Position numbers and translations under genes: made by a program. Below the pieces are notes generated by a model. That model did no database searches. It saw only the letters and a program-made list of their open reading frames with translations, and had not been told where the DNA came from. From Hofstenia miamia (Eukaryota; Xenacoelomorpha; Acoela): a stretch of 64,000 bases of DNA. This document shows, in pieces, positions 12,515 to 25,600 of this stretch; positions within the stretch are counted from its first letter, which is position 1; each line of letters starts with the position of its first letter. The stretch lies in the NCBI GenBank assembly GCA_004352715.1, contig SCFE01000025.1, forward strand, positions 1,954,710 through 2,018,709, written 5' to 3'.

Positions 12515-13149
12515 CTGTCTCAATGTGTGTACTGCAAAGCAAACCTCGATTTACTCAAGAAGACTTATCCCGGCTTTTCCAATGCACAAGCGGATCTGCT
12601 TTTAAAAATGAAAGATCAAATTATTACATTCTGCAATGTTTGCTCTGATGCGAAAAGAAAAGAAGTTTTTCTTAACTCGGAATTTAGCATGAACAAATTA
12701 AATGAGGAACAAAAAAGGTCCTATCTAAAATAGAGAAGTTAAAGTTTGATATAGATCAATTAAACTCTCAAGCTGAGTAACACAAACTGAGTATGAACAA
12801 GATAGATAACTTGAATACTTATATAAAAGCATTCAAGACTAGCCTCAGTGATTGGAAGAACAATATGAAAATAAGTCATGAGCGGATTCCACAACAAACT
12901 GCTCCTCAGCAGTCATGTGTGATTGATGATACTCGATTGACTTTAATGGTTTCTAGACTGGCTGAAAAATCTGAATACGCAAATCCAATTGACAAACTGA
13001 ATGCTGATCGTGATGACCTTAAGGATTTATTTAAATATAACCTAGGTGTCGATTGCGAATTTGACTATTGTTATCGAAGTGGTAAGTTTATTCAATCACG
13101 CACTACACCCCGACCGCTTTTGTTCAAATTTCGGTTTCTGGGATATTAG
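12515..13149 (+). pseudogene. LINE ORF1 remnant (copy A)
   Basis: The first part carries CVYC and, about 35 residues later, FCNVC, the outer cysteine pairs of a PHD-like finger. A frame break follows near 12730, then a charged coiled-coil-like stretch, then DCEFDYCYRSGKF and RPLLFKFRF near 13050-13149. This last part resembles the RNA-binding half of CR1-type ORF1 proteins (CYRxGKxxxxxxRPLLxxF). It is broken by stops at 12733 and 13149. Confidence 0.6.
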
Positions 13150-13439
13150 ACAAATTAAATTATTAACTTATACTACCTCAATATTTATTCGCAATGATCT
13201 TACACCAGATGATTTAGCCAAATAAGACATGTTGTTGAAATTGAGATATTAAAAGGCCTCGAAAATTCACAGCTCAAAATCAAAGGATTTAGACTATATT
13301 ACAAGTTTCATATCATTGAAAATGAAAAACTATTGATGAAATCATCAAATAAATTAGCCCTTCTTATAATCCAAGCAACAGTAATCAATTAGAAAATTGA
13401 CTATTGCCCTCTGCATTTCATTCAAATGTGCAATCCATT

Positions 13440-13980
13440 AAGTGTCTGCCATTACATTTCCAGAATTCTTAATGATAGTTGAAACACATTTGTCTTATGA
13501 GATTTGTAATAGCGCTGTAACCCTACCTGGTTACGTCACTGAAAGAAATGATCGAACAAAGAATGATTTTGATAAAGTTGGTGGTGGAGTAATGATCCAA
13601 ATTAAATCATCTACTCAATATTGTGTTTTCACCCTAACATCGATGACGATTTGCTTGACATAGAAGCTTTGTGGGTAAAACCTAATATTAAAAAGTCACC
13701 AAGGCGAATTAACGGGTATATGATAGGTGTATTATATCATCCATATTGTTGCAAGGAAGAAGAATATCGTCTATACTATTACTTACGTGTAGTCCTAAAT
13801 CAGATTAATGATACTTATTCCAACTACACGATTATTGTTGGTGGAGATTTTAATAGAGCTAACGTAAATCTTCTTACAACAGAGTTTCAATTTGAGCAGA
13901 TGGTAAAGTTTCACACACACGAAAATCTTACCTTGGACAAGATTTTTACTAATTTCTCCCAGTTCTATAAGTCAGCTTAA
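13440..13980 (+). pseudogene. LINE endonuclease remnant (copy A)
   Basis: In two overlapping frames: LMIVETHLS and a GGGVMI strand near 13470-13600, then LWVKPNI, IGVLYHPY and IIVGGDFN (13664-13855). These match the ordered motifs of an APE-type endonuclease; GDFN is the conserved core. The final strand TLDKIFTNF is present. A frame change at about 13620-13660 breaks it. Confidence 0.65.
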
Positions 13981-14188
13981 CCGATGCCCAGTATTGGTAA
14001 ATGTAAGCATTTTGTCTGTGTACATAAAATTTAAATATGGATGTGGAAATCCGACGATGACATCTTATAGAATGAAAAAGAAATATAATCTACAATTGCT
14101 TGGCAACATAGTATCCCGCTGTGACTAGAATTTTTGCACTGATATTAACGTTTCCTTTGCTCAGAATTGGGAAAAATTTTCAAAGTTT

Positions 14189-15550
14189 ATGTTCAAAGCC
14201 TATGAATACTCATTTCCAGTGAAAATGCGAGAAATATATCCACGACATAAGGCTTTGGCAACTGTAGAAATAGTCCGATTGATAAGCAAGAGGCAATACG
14301 CCTTACGACAAAAGAAATTTTCTTTATATCGTACGCTCAGAAATGCTATAAACCGCAAATTAGAAATTGCTCGCAAAGATTATTACAACCGTGTTGCTGC
14401 TGATCTTAAATCGTCTAAACCAAAAGATTGGAGGACTCAAATTAAGAAAGTTGGTGGCATATCCGTTGAGTCTGTAGAAAAAAGGTTTCACTTGGTGATA
14501 ATTTCTTATCTATGGCTAATATTACAATTTCAAATCGCATTAATAACGAGTTTACTACAATTACTAACGAGTACGATATGGTGATTTCATCTTTAGACGA
14601 AACCCCTGTATTTATCAGTGAATATCAAACTTTTCTGAAATTGAAAGCATTAAACATTGATAAATCAACAGGTCCTGATATTCATGGCATTACCATTCCT
14701 ACCTGGATTCTCAGAGACAACAGTTGTGAATTGGCATTTCCCATACCTGTCTTATTAAATCATTCACTTTAATGTATGATGCCTCCACCTTTACATACGC
14801 TAAAGTGACCCGTTTAAAGGAAAATAAGCCGGTTAAAAACGTAAGAAAAGATCTGCGACCATTTCAATAACACACCTTGCTGCGAAAATAGCAAAAGAGG
14901 TTTTATTGGAAAAGGAAATTATTGAAAAAATATGTAGCAGTCTAGATCCTAAAAAATATGGAGTTATCCCGGGTCGTTCCACCCTATACGCACTCCTTGA
15001 TATGACACATAATTTGAATTGGAAATTGCTGGGCAATACATACGAATATTTTTAATTGACTTCAGAAAGGCTTATGACTTAGTTAGTCATCGAATATTAA
15101 TTAACAGATTGAGAGAAATTAACGTTAGCAACTATATATGCAACTGGATCATAAGCTTCTTATCTGCCAAAGAGTTTGTTTACCTTGCGGAACACTTTCA
15201 TTGTTGAATACGTTGTATGCAGGAGTACCTCAAGAAACCAAAATTGGACTTGGCTTTTTATACCTTTTGTTCACACTTTAATGAGATTTTGGCCCAGCAG
15301 AGTCAAATTTGAGGACGATCTGACAGTCTGGGAAGTTTGCGCGCGTGATACTCCTTCAGAATCTGAATGTTTTCACAGAGTGGAAAACTGGGCCAGCAAA
15401 TCGCTCATGCAACTTAATGTAATAAAATTAAAAGAAATTACTATTTGTCCCTTGCATAACTTTAACTTACCATCTGAAGTTCAAATAACAGATGATAGTA
15501 TTCAGCCAGTTCAATCAGCAAAACTCCTTGGATTTGTAGTTCACATGGGA
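14189..15550 (+). pseudogene. LINE reverse transcriptase remnant (copy A)
   Basis: The linker after the endonuclease (EYSFPVKMREIYPRHKA) leads to the RT domain: LNIDKSTGPDIHG (template-grip region, about 14650), IDFRKAYDLVSH (motif A, about 15055), and FEDDLTVWE (about 15310), where an (F/Y)xDD active site is expected. NWASKSLMQLNV and KLLGFVV follow. Several frameshifts and the poor active-site box show it is inactive. Confidence 0.65.
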
Positions 15551-15681
15551 AGAAAATATTATACACATGTATATATATATAATAAATCTCTCCCTCTCAC
15601 TAAATATATACATACATTTAAAATGTATTTAATGACATACTATTTTATTGTCGATTAACCAAGTTACCCTTTGTTATTGCT

Positions 15682-15686
<5 letters not shown>

Positions 15687-15727
<41 letters not shown>
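15687..15727. repeat. (TA)n microsatellite
   Basis: About 20 TA units downstream of LINE copy A. Confidence 0.9.
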
Positions 15728-15730
<3 letters not shown>

Positions 15731-17459
15731 ATTAACACATCAAATAATTCTCAAGTTTTACCGATGCATGATATTACTAAAATTTGAATTGTTTCAAAGC
15801 ATGACTTAGTTTCGCTAACTTTACTATAATTTGTAAACATTGAACTTGTAATTTGATAGTTTAAGTTTTGTATACATGTTCTAATTAAACAAATCCATTA
15901 TCCTAAGACTCATTAAATTAATGACTTTATATTTATAGTGATACGGAAATTAGTTGAGACTTTAATTACCTATGTTGTATCAATTTGATTGGTTTTTTAT
16001 AATAGACATCAGAGTTTATCATGCTCTGCGTGATGAAAGAACAAATTTAAAAGTCCAAATTAATTTCTCAAACATACTGTAAAATAAATATTATTTATAT
16101 AATTTAAAAATAATATTTAATGCTTATTGTTAAATATAAATGAATATTTGATATGTTCCCTCCCACTTATTCATCCATTATATTTTGAAAATCTGTCACA
16201 AATAGCATTGCGTTTGTCGTTCGGTGTATTTTGCTTTATTACAAAAAATAATTTTTTCAATGAGTAAAAATTTTATAGAATCATTTGTCAGTTGCATGAA
16301 ATGAAGTTAATACCGCAGAGTGGCTTCCTGTTCTTTTTGGTTTAATGAAGCGTACTAAATTTGAAGAAAAAGACAGCTGTGATAAGGGAATAGCAAAAGA
16401 AAATAAAATGAATTGACATATAGTCTTTCAATTGAGCTGCACAACTACGCTTGGACTCCATATTGGCTTAGAACTCTAGATAATTTTACTTGACAAAGCA
16501 CAAAAAAGTTCTTTGAAAATTTCAAAAGCACACATTCAAACACAATCTTCAAAGATTTCTGAAAATTTTATAGTCTGGATATTTAGGTCTTGAATTATCT
16601 TGCAATATGAAAGGAACATCTGCTATGGAATTTTATTTAAACTTCTAATCTTGGGTTGAACATATTTTTTCTTTTTCTGAATGCTAGGTTATTCGAAATT
16701 GTATAAATGAGTTTTAGTAGAGGTAATAAATATAGAACTAATGTAAAATAGGGATGTTATTTCTTATAATCACCTTTTGGATAATATAGTTGCACTTATA
16801 TCAACCAAGCCATTATTTACGCTTGAAGCAAAAGTCAATTTCTCATCAAATGAAATGGTGAATTAGGAATAAATCATTGACTTATGTAGTAAAATAATAA
16901 GGCTTTCTAAAACAAGAACATTTAGAAATGAAAATATTATTGCGTAATAGCAGTGCTATTGTTATGCTATATATTGATGTAGTTAATCCTAATATAAAAT
17001 ACTACTAAAATTAAGGTTACTATAGCTTTACGGTAAACCCTTTATCTGATAGACATATCAAGAAATATAAAAATTTTGAAGGATATTAGCTAGAACAAAC
17101 ATAAAGCTTAAAAATGCTAAGATGTCTAAAAAGTCAAAAGCAAAAATTTTTGCTTTTAGGTTAAATTTACTAGAAATTTCAAATTTTTATGTCAAATGTG
17201 GAATATTAAATATACAAAATTCATTAACTTGATTTTCCCACAAAGAAACCCAAATTCAGAGCCCAGTTGATTAAATGTATTTGTTCAGTGTATTTTCAGT
17301 TTTTGCAAATTAAGCTTGCTTACTTCATTTTGTATTTATTTTCAGATTCACACAATGCTAAAAATTAAACTAAACGCCAGTACACATTTGTATGCATTCA
17401 AACAAGAAATATTCAAATAAATTTAAAGTCACCTCTAGCGATGTAAAAATTTGTCAATT

Positions 17460-17516
17460 ATCCGACAAGAATGTCTCTTGTAAAAAAAATCATTCAATGT
17501 AGATATTCACAGAGCT
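17460..17516 (+). repeat. Dispersed repeat R2, copy 1
   Basis: It shares AATGTCTC(T/C)TGTAAAAAA and ATCATTCAATGT(A/G)GATATTC with 28107-28163, in the same order with only a few differences. The class is unknown. Confidence 0.5.
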
Positions 17517-19204
17517 CTATAAGCCATAAAAGCAAGTGACAAGCAACTGATGGAGATAGGCCCTCTCCAACACAATCATTTACCCTAGTTTCATGGCAGG
17601 AGCCGTTTGTTCAAGCTTTAGTGGAAGAATTTTAAATATTGAATATCCATTTTTCCAAACTCACACAATCAATAATGAAACAAAACTTGTGGAAAAACTA
17701 ATCCATCTGTCACTACAGCAAGACACCTTTAAGATTATATGTCCTCAAAAAACTTCTAAATAATTAAGAACAATTTTTGGACAGTTTCATATTGTGAGCA
17801 ACAGATATTTTGCTTTCGATACTGTTGAAAACTATTTTGTAGCATAATTTAACAATTTCGGGGAATAATGTCATTTATACTTATTTGATTGTCCTAAGGA
17901 TAATTTTTTTTTAAATTCAGAAAATCTTAGGTCAAATATTTTTGAACGTTTAAGTCTAAAAATGAATTTGTGGTAAAAAAAATTTTTTGAGTTATTGAAT
18001 TCATAAGAAATATTTAGTATCAAGTATGATGAAAATTCCATGAATTCAAAATAGAATGCATTGATGAATATTTAAGTTTTTACTACATTTCTATGAGAAG
18101 ACGAAATATAGCAAATTGAAATCAAGATAGTTTATCATTTATTCCTACTGATCTTTATTCATATTGGCTTTTGTGTATGTTCAAATTTAGCTTGAAAATA
18201 TCACAACTAATAGATATTGATTTCAATCCTCTTTCTGCACTGAAGTATTCACTATCAATGCATTTAATTTACGACTTGGGATAGTGCACTTGATGGTACT
18301 TCAGTGGATTATGTGTAGATATAAAAAAGCTTCACAACTTTGGATACAAGTACCTTTTTTAGCAAATTTGAAGCATACATGCAAAAGTAAAACGTCATGA
18401 AGTAGAAATTTCGAATATCTGTTGAATATATTTTCTTTTACTTAACACATAGAAAGATTCCTACATTAGAAATTTTTTACAATCTAACTGAGTTACTGAT
18501 GTTGATCCATGCAAAAGCTCTTATTTAATTTAGGTATAATGAGGAGGTTGGCAATCTTTGAACCATTGTACATCTTTACAAAGGAATATTTAACACAATT
18601 TTAGCGCATTTCCTTTTTCCGAAAATGTAATTTAGATTTTATCCTAAAATCTTATTAATGATTGATAGAAAGTGACAAGTTTCTCTACCATGGCTACGCA
18701 GATAATCTAATAAAATCAATCAGCAGTTGAAATCTCTGATTTATGTCATTTACTTAAATTAGTCAATTAAGCATTACAGTTAAAGATGCGTAATTCATTA
18801 CTTTCCCAATAATATTTGATTTTCTAAAGAAGTCTAATTTTTTACCGTAATAAGTAAAAAAAAATGAAGTTTACAACTAAATTTTTGTGTACATTTTAAT
18901 GAGAAACTTGCTCCAATTCGTAGGTGCTTGCGCAAAATGTCATAGATGGACACAGGCTGGGCCAGAGCTAGGAATGGCAGTTACTGAAAGGAGAAGTTTT
19001 TTAAATTAGAGAGTTTTAAAATTGCATCAATTCGAGTCTTTCTACTGATTGGTGATCAATTGTTAATTATTTATTTAACTTCTATAAACGGAAATTTTTC
19101 ATTAACCTATAAAACATCAATAAGGGCTTATAGTTCAAAATCTATAACGCTATCCTCAATCTTCGGTCACATGACCTCTGACATTGCGCATGGCATACCT
19201 CATC

Positions 19205-19480
19205 GAATTTAGAATATTGTTGCTTCCATGAGCACAAAACTTAATAAATACACGAACATTGGGAATTGAAAGAATTTTAATCTCAAAAATTCGAAATTTT
19301 CAATGTAAAATTGTTAATCTTCTTAACTACTTCAGCCACAGCAATATAAAATAGAAATTTTCAACATTGCAATAAAGCATGTTCCAACAATATACCTGCC
19401 TTTCCCTCACGATCTTCAAATTTGCAATAGGCTTGGTGAAAATTCTTTGTAAATGTAGAAAATGATTTTTCTTTTAAAAT
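19205..19480 (+). repeat. Dispersed repeat family R1, copy 3
   Basis: The longest copy seen. It runs from TTGTTGCTTCCATGAGC through TTGCAATAAAGCATGTTCC to GTAAATGTAGAAAATGATTT. It matches 2075-2275 inverted and 3495-3650 direct. Confidence 0.55.
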
Positions 19481-19968
19481 GAGCGCCAGGCATTTTAAAG
19501 TTAGCAAAATATCCAAAAAACCGACAGGGATATTTAATTCTATTAATATTACAAGTCGAAATATGCGGAAAAGGTTTTTCTAATAGCATAGACTATGAAT
19601 AAACCTACATATCGTAGGACTTTGTTAATAGCAATATAATTTGGAAATTTTAATAACTAGGTTTATGGAACATTTTACTAACTACTTAAAAACCGATTGT
19701 TAATATTTGCTGTTCATTTTCTTATCTTGCATCAAATTGATTTCATTAATAAACGAAGTAAAAATTAATATTGAAATATTAGAGCCTTCCTTATTACTTT
19801 CAAAAATTGGTAGAAGAATGTTCTATTAAAATTAACGGTTTAAGAAATCAAAACTAAAATTTCAAATTTAAAAATTTTATTTTTCCCATATTTCTTATCA
19901 TTTTTGTTGTGCGTAAATGTCCAATTTTGAATTTCTAACTATTATATACCTTGAAAAACCTCAATGCA

Positions 19969-19993
19969 ATATATATATATATATATATATATA
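19969..19993. repeat. (TA)n microsatellite
   Basis: About 12 TA units. Confidence 0.9.
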
Positions 19994-21340
19994 AATGAGT
20001 TATTATAATTGAATTTAAAAAAATTAAGAAGCACTGACACCCTATTGATGTCAAATTTAACATAAATTTAATCTCTATACTAATCTTTTTAGCGGCTTTA
20101 TTTTTAATAAACTCATTAATCATTGTTTTTATTTACTAAAAATGATTTTTTACAAAAATTTTTATTCAAAATTTAGGTTAATTGGAGAAAGTAAACAAAG
20201 TAAGCTATTCAGTTTACTTTGTCTTAGTAAAAATGTTTTCTTTAGAAATACTTTACAAGTGCCTGTGATTAATTGAAATGCAAAAATTTACTACTCTTGT
20301 TTTTAGGCGTTTTCCTTGCATAAAATGTCTCCAATACAATGTTTATAAACGTGTGTTTATATGATATATGCAATAAATAACGTAAATATTATTGCGTTTA
20401 GACTATATTTAGTCGAAATTTCTTTTCGTTTACGTGTGCAAAAGTCACTTCGATTTCGTCTGTAGCCAAACTGCTTATCAAGTAGTTTAGCAATGGAAAA
20501 GCAGTAATATTTAATATTTTTGTAAAGCACAAAAGAAGGAATTGCCCAGGCGTTACGATATAAACCTCAGTTATAATCTATTTAGCGAATAGGCTTTATT
20601 CTCGAAATTAATTAAGTTTATAAAATGAGAAGGATTTAACTTCCAAACTTCCAAGTTAAACTAGTTAGCAAGCATCAACCTTAAATTTAATAAAACAGTT
20701 TTGTAAAATTTCATTCGCTTAATTAACTCTAGAATTCAATTATTCAACGCCAAGACTACCGTTGTCAGAGAATATTTAGCCTATATAAATGATTTTATTT
20801 AAGTAAACTTTAGAATCATCTATGTAGTTACAAAGTCCGATGCAAATTTCCTTCCAGTGGAGCAAGCGTGAAAGTTAAAAATCTCAAGAGAATTATGTTA
20901 GCGATTAATGCATAGCGGTTTAGCACTAGAACCATGGACATTTGTCCTTCCGAAGCAAAACACCAATTTTATTTGGTTAATAATTAATTATCTATTTCTT
21001 TACCTTTTATTATATTTAACCTTATGGTTGCGATCATAAGTGCTTAAGTTCCGGCGACGATTTGGGAGTCACTCCTCTGACAAAGGCAGCCCAAATATTG
21101 GTCCGCATTCGGTTACAGGTACGGCTACGTGAAGTTTTACAAAACTTATCTTTCGAATGCAACACGAATAGACACCTATAATTTATTACACTGTGCTTAA
21201 ATTAGGCCTGTCGGCCAGCATGAATGCATGGTAATTACATGCTATTTATACATGAGCTGAGATTTAAGAAAACAACAGATGATTTATTGAGATAGATAAT
21301 AACATATGAGACAAATAGGGTAGCAGCATTCAAACAAGTT

Positions 21341-21665
21341 TCCGAACCTCCCATCTTGGACATCCCGTTTTCTCAACTATTTCACAGTAAAGTTGCTAAT
21401 AAACTCCCTAATTCTATCGCGTTTGGATTACTGTAATGCAATTTTACACAATCTTCCATTTTACCAAATTAACAAACTGCAGAATATACAGAATTACTCA
21501 GCACGTCTGTTATACGGCATTCCGCGTTCTCACATATAACCGGCTATCTTCATGACTTACACTGGTTACCAGTCACTAAGAGGATACCTTTCAAAATATT
21601 GCTTTTTATGCACAAAATCATGTATTCTACCCGTAGTCCCAACGTATTTGCGAGAAACCGTCGAT
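21341..21665 (+). pseudogene. LINE (CR1/L2-like) RT C-terminal fragment
   Basis: In successive frames the sequence reads SRLDYCNAILHNLPFYQIN, KLQNIQNYSARLL, PRSHI, then LHWLPVTKRIPFKILLF and PTYLRE. This is the ordered thumb/C-terminal signature of CR1/L2-type LINEs. At least one stop and two frame changes interrupt it. It lies 330 bases upstream of the GPCR first exon and belongs to a different LINE type from copies A and B. Confidence 0.7.
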
Positions 21666-21997
21666 TTAAATATGACTTTTATCACCCCATATATTTATCT
21701 GTAGAATTGCATGTTTGAACAAAATTGCAATGGGCACGTGACCTTACTAGAAATGTTTACCTAGTTTACCTATATAGGTTGCGCCGTAGTTGCACGTTGA
21801 ACTTAGATTCCTATTGCATAATACATAAATACTCTATATAATTTTTATTCCTGAAATAATTTACCCGCTAAATAAGCTGTTAAGTTTTATGGTATAATTT
21901 TACTTGTTGTTAAAAAAACTACTTTATGGGAAGATTATTTATCTAACATATAAGTTATACAGAGTTAATTGTTCTACAACTTAAAAATGTAGATTTC

Positions 21998-22248
21998 ATG
22001 TTCTTGGGTAAACCAGAAATTTGCTCTTTCAACCATTTACATAACTACAATTTTAGTTCAAGAAAATCAATGAAAATGCAAAACTTTGACTTTGACTTTG
22101 AATTGATGTGGAGCAACTATTCTCGCCCTGTTGGAAGGAGTGATCATCGGGAAGAAATGTGGTACTTCACTTTCACTTTTTACCCAATAGTCTTTCTTAT
22201 GGGAGCATTGGGAAATGGATTGATTTTGCTTCTCATTGTTATTGATAA
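21998..22248 (+). CDS. GPCR exon 1 (N-terminus and TM1)
   Basis: Ends GATAA|GTAAGA, leaving two bases of a Lys codon. It encodes the extracellular tail and TM1 (FYPIVFLMGALGNGLILL). Confidence 0.75.
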
Positions 22249-22567
22249 GTAAGAAAATCTATTTTTCACACATATGATTGCAATATGTCATCAAAAATTG
22301 GTGCAAAGGTTTTGTAAAAATTCCATCAATTTTTTAATATTGTATTTTGTACTATTTTAGGAAACACAAATTTCCTTAATTTACAAATGACCAACATTGT
22401 GGAATTTGACGTTCATTTTTTATCAATTTGTAGTGTATTTTAAGGCTTCCAGGTATTTAAAAATCAAAAATCACTTTTTCAAAAATAATTCTAGAATTTG
22501 TAAAATTATAATTGTAATATTGTATTTAGTGGCTCAAAATTATGTCATTAATAATTTAAATTCACCG

Positions 22568-22602
<35 letters not shown>

Positions 22603-25600
22603 AAAGTAATAGCGCTTTATAGACCTGAAATGGAAATAGTGGCACTTTTTTTGAGATTGCATTAAAATAACGACACATTGCTTATAAAATATTAGAAGAA
22701 CTGCTTTTGTATGTACTAATATTAATAAACTAAATAATGAGGCTTTTGTAAGGTACGTAGTATGTAATAGACTAAATAATGAGGCTTTTGTAAGGTACGT
22801 AGTATGTAATAGATATATAATAAATACATATAAGACAACAACATAATTTGCAGAAATTGTTATCAAGCATTTTCTACTGAAGGTATAATATTCTTTATGT
22901 TATTTTCAATGAATTGAAATACTTTGGAATATATAATACATAACGACACTATTCTATTCATATTTTTTATCTAGAACGTCAACATTATTCTTTAAGCCTT
23001 GAAACAAAGTAATTTTAGTATAACTGACATCAAATTTTGTTTATACCCTGAATTTTTCAAGTACATTACAAGCTTGAGAAGTTTAGCTGCTATAGTTTTT
23101 GCCAAGAAATACTAAATGGGGCTTTGTATGTCGAATGGCGCAGCGCATCCGATCCATAGTACAAAGTCAATTTTGATAAATTACATAAATGGATAGACAT
23201 AAATTACATATATTTTTGGGGAACTTTAGGTTCATATTCCTATTGTGTAAATTAAAAAATTGGATCTATAAACATTTAGTCACTACTACTAGGGCCCAGT
23301 GAGTATTCGGATAAACTCGGAATATATGTAATCAATTTCGAGCGACTTTGTAAATTATTCCTTAGGGCTAAGACAGAAAATCAGCAATGAGTTGCAGATC
23401 ATTGATGCAAGTATTATGTAAATTCACCGATTGAAAATGACATTTCAAATTTTCACTATAAAATACTGTTCATGAAATAATTTCATAACTACGAAAATCT
23501 AATTGATCAACTCAACTCGTTTTTGAGCTCGGCTCGCGAGCTTGGCTTTCTTTTCAACTCGACTAGACTCTTGAAATATTGTGACTCACGGTGTCTTACT
23601 TACTACTAATAGTTTTCTATATAATAGCACTGCAAATATTTTGGAATTTAACAATCATCCCAATGCTCACAATGAGATATTTATTAATGATTTTTTAGAG
23701 CTCTACATTCCAACACTAATATATTGCTGTTCAACAGTTGCTTGGCTGATTTTCTCGTGTGTACAATTTTATGTCCAAAGTACTTTCTAGATAACATATT
23801 TGAATCTTCCTACCCTTCAAATCCCTTTCTTCTGTTCAATACTCTCTGTAAGATTACTGAATTCGTGAAGCAAGTCACACCAATAGCTAGCATTTTATTC
23901 ATGCTGGCGATTTGTGTCGAACGGTAAGCCAACTAATTTAGTTTAACAATGAAATAACAAGATGTATAAATTAATATGAAATTGAGAATTTTATTTTGAC
24001 TTAGTATGAATATTGTATATTATTTGCAAGTATCAATCATTTTTGGCAAAGTAAGAATTCAATTATTCATTCAATAGTCAAACATGCATTTGATTTGCCA
24101 TTTGCAATAATAAAGCCCAAATTACGCCGCAATAAAGTAATTCTAAATTATTTAAGCAATCACCAGAAAAATCAGTGTCCTGCCATCTGTAACTGTTGAG
24201 ATTGGCATTATAGACCTATTATATTGCATTTGTTCCTCTAAATGAATATATCTAAGCAATTTTATAAGTATCATAGTGTTCTTAAGTAAAATGATATAAG
24301 CTGTAAAACTTAAATATAGCACACGACTTTGATATAGATAGTTTGGCCTGTGTAGAAAGCCAAGTTTTAGTTTTGTGTTCTAGAATTAATGCATTAATTT
24401 TCTAAAGCTACATTATTATATTTTCAGTGCTAAGCTAGATGCATAATTCCCATTTTAGTTTTGGAAAATTATAGACTTTTTTTTGAAAATCATTAATTAC
24501 TCGATTTTGCAAATCAGAATTTGTATTTAGTTATATCGCCATCTCGCGGCCAATTGTTGCAGGTTCATTTTTAAAAAGGTCTAATTTGCTAATTTCGATG
24601 ATTGGGATTTGGATATTTTCAATTGCTGTATCTCTTCATGCATTCTACTACTACGGATTGCAAAGAAGTTTAAAGGGTAACACTTATTTCCAAAAGAAAA
24701 CGCTCTTCGTATTATAAAATTATATTTTATAGTATAGTATTTGTTTTCCATTACATACACTTTATACTAGGCTATATTATTCTATGTTTATGTGCTTATT
24801 ATGTAATATTACATTAGGTTATATTATATTATCTCATATTATATTATCTTATGTAATTTTAGTACAGTTTAGTATTTTCGTCAACGTATTTACAAGCACC
24901 CAACCCCATAATCGCATAAAATAGTTGAAATACTTAAAAATATCTGATTTTATCTGTATTACATCAAGTATCAACTAAGATTAGTGAGGAATTTAAACAG
25001 GAGCATCTGAGGTAACCTAGATCTGAGAAATTGTCGTCTCCATCTCTTATACGATTTTAGAATGCCACCGATTCAGGGTTGCCGTGGATCGAAGATTTTT
25101 CAATCCATAGAAAATCCAATCCGCAAAACTTTTCATGGATCGATTCATAAAAAATACATTCCACCAGGAAAATGTCCAAAGAAAAATGAAAAACCCACGT
25201 GCATTTCTTGAGTTGTTTTGAACACCTTAAAGAGCATAGATTTTTATTATTATACCAAACATGTAATTAGCTCTTGTGGTGAATAGCGATTGTTACACTG
25301 AAATTATTGGCACAAAATTGTTGTTTATTTATGCTATTTTACTTAAAAAATTACTATAAGAACAAATTCATCTGCTAGCTTTTAATTTTTATCCACAATG
25401 ATCAATGAATATCCATAAAATAGATATTATTATCGATGTCCGGTGGATGCCATTGATCGCATCGATTCATATCTAGATTCAAATTCACGGCACCTCTGCA
25501 CCGAATACACATCGAAATTCAAGTAAAGACAAAATTAAGAGTAACTTACGTACTTATGTTTATAGTTTTGGTCACTTCTTAAATGTTATCCTGAATCGTA

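Larger units (their letters stand above)
12430..15550 (+). mobile_element. PHD-ORF1 LINE (CR1/Jockey-like), copy A, decayed
   Basis: The element order is ORF1 (zinc-finger and coiled-coil type), APE endonuclease and RT, all plus strand and all broken by stops and frameshifts. The same family appears inverted at 32480-36130: both encode EYSFPVK after the endonuclease and a similar WEVC/WDIC block after the RT active site. Homology stops near 15550, inside the C-terminal region, and the tail and 3' UTR are missing. Because LINEs usually lose their 5' end, the missing 3' end suggests later deletion. Confidence 0.75.
15728..21340. other. No recognisable gene
   Basis: Very AT-rich. It holds one copy of repeat R1 (19205-19480), one copy of repeat R2 (17460-17516) and a short (TA)n tract at 19969-19993. 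The segment near 21010-21140 is visibly less AT-rich, but I could not assign it. Confidence 0.4.

Noticed and set aside
22341-22400. Alternative GPCR exon after TACTATTTTAG with MTNIV-like sequence
   Set aside because: It needs a frame change and has no good donor, whereas the acceptor at 23698 gives a perfect first loop and TM2.
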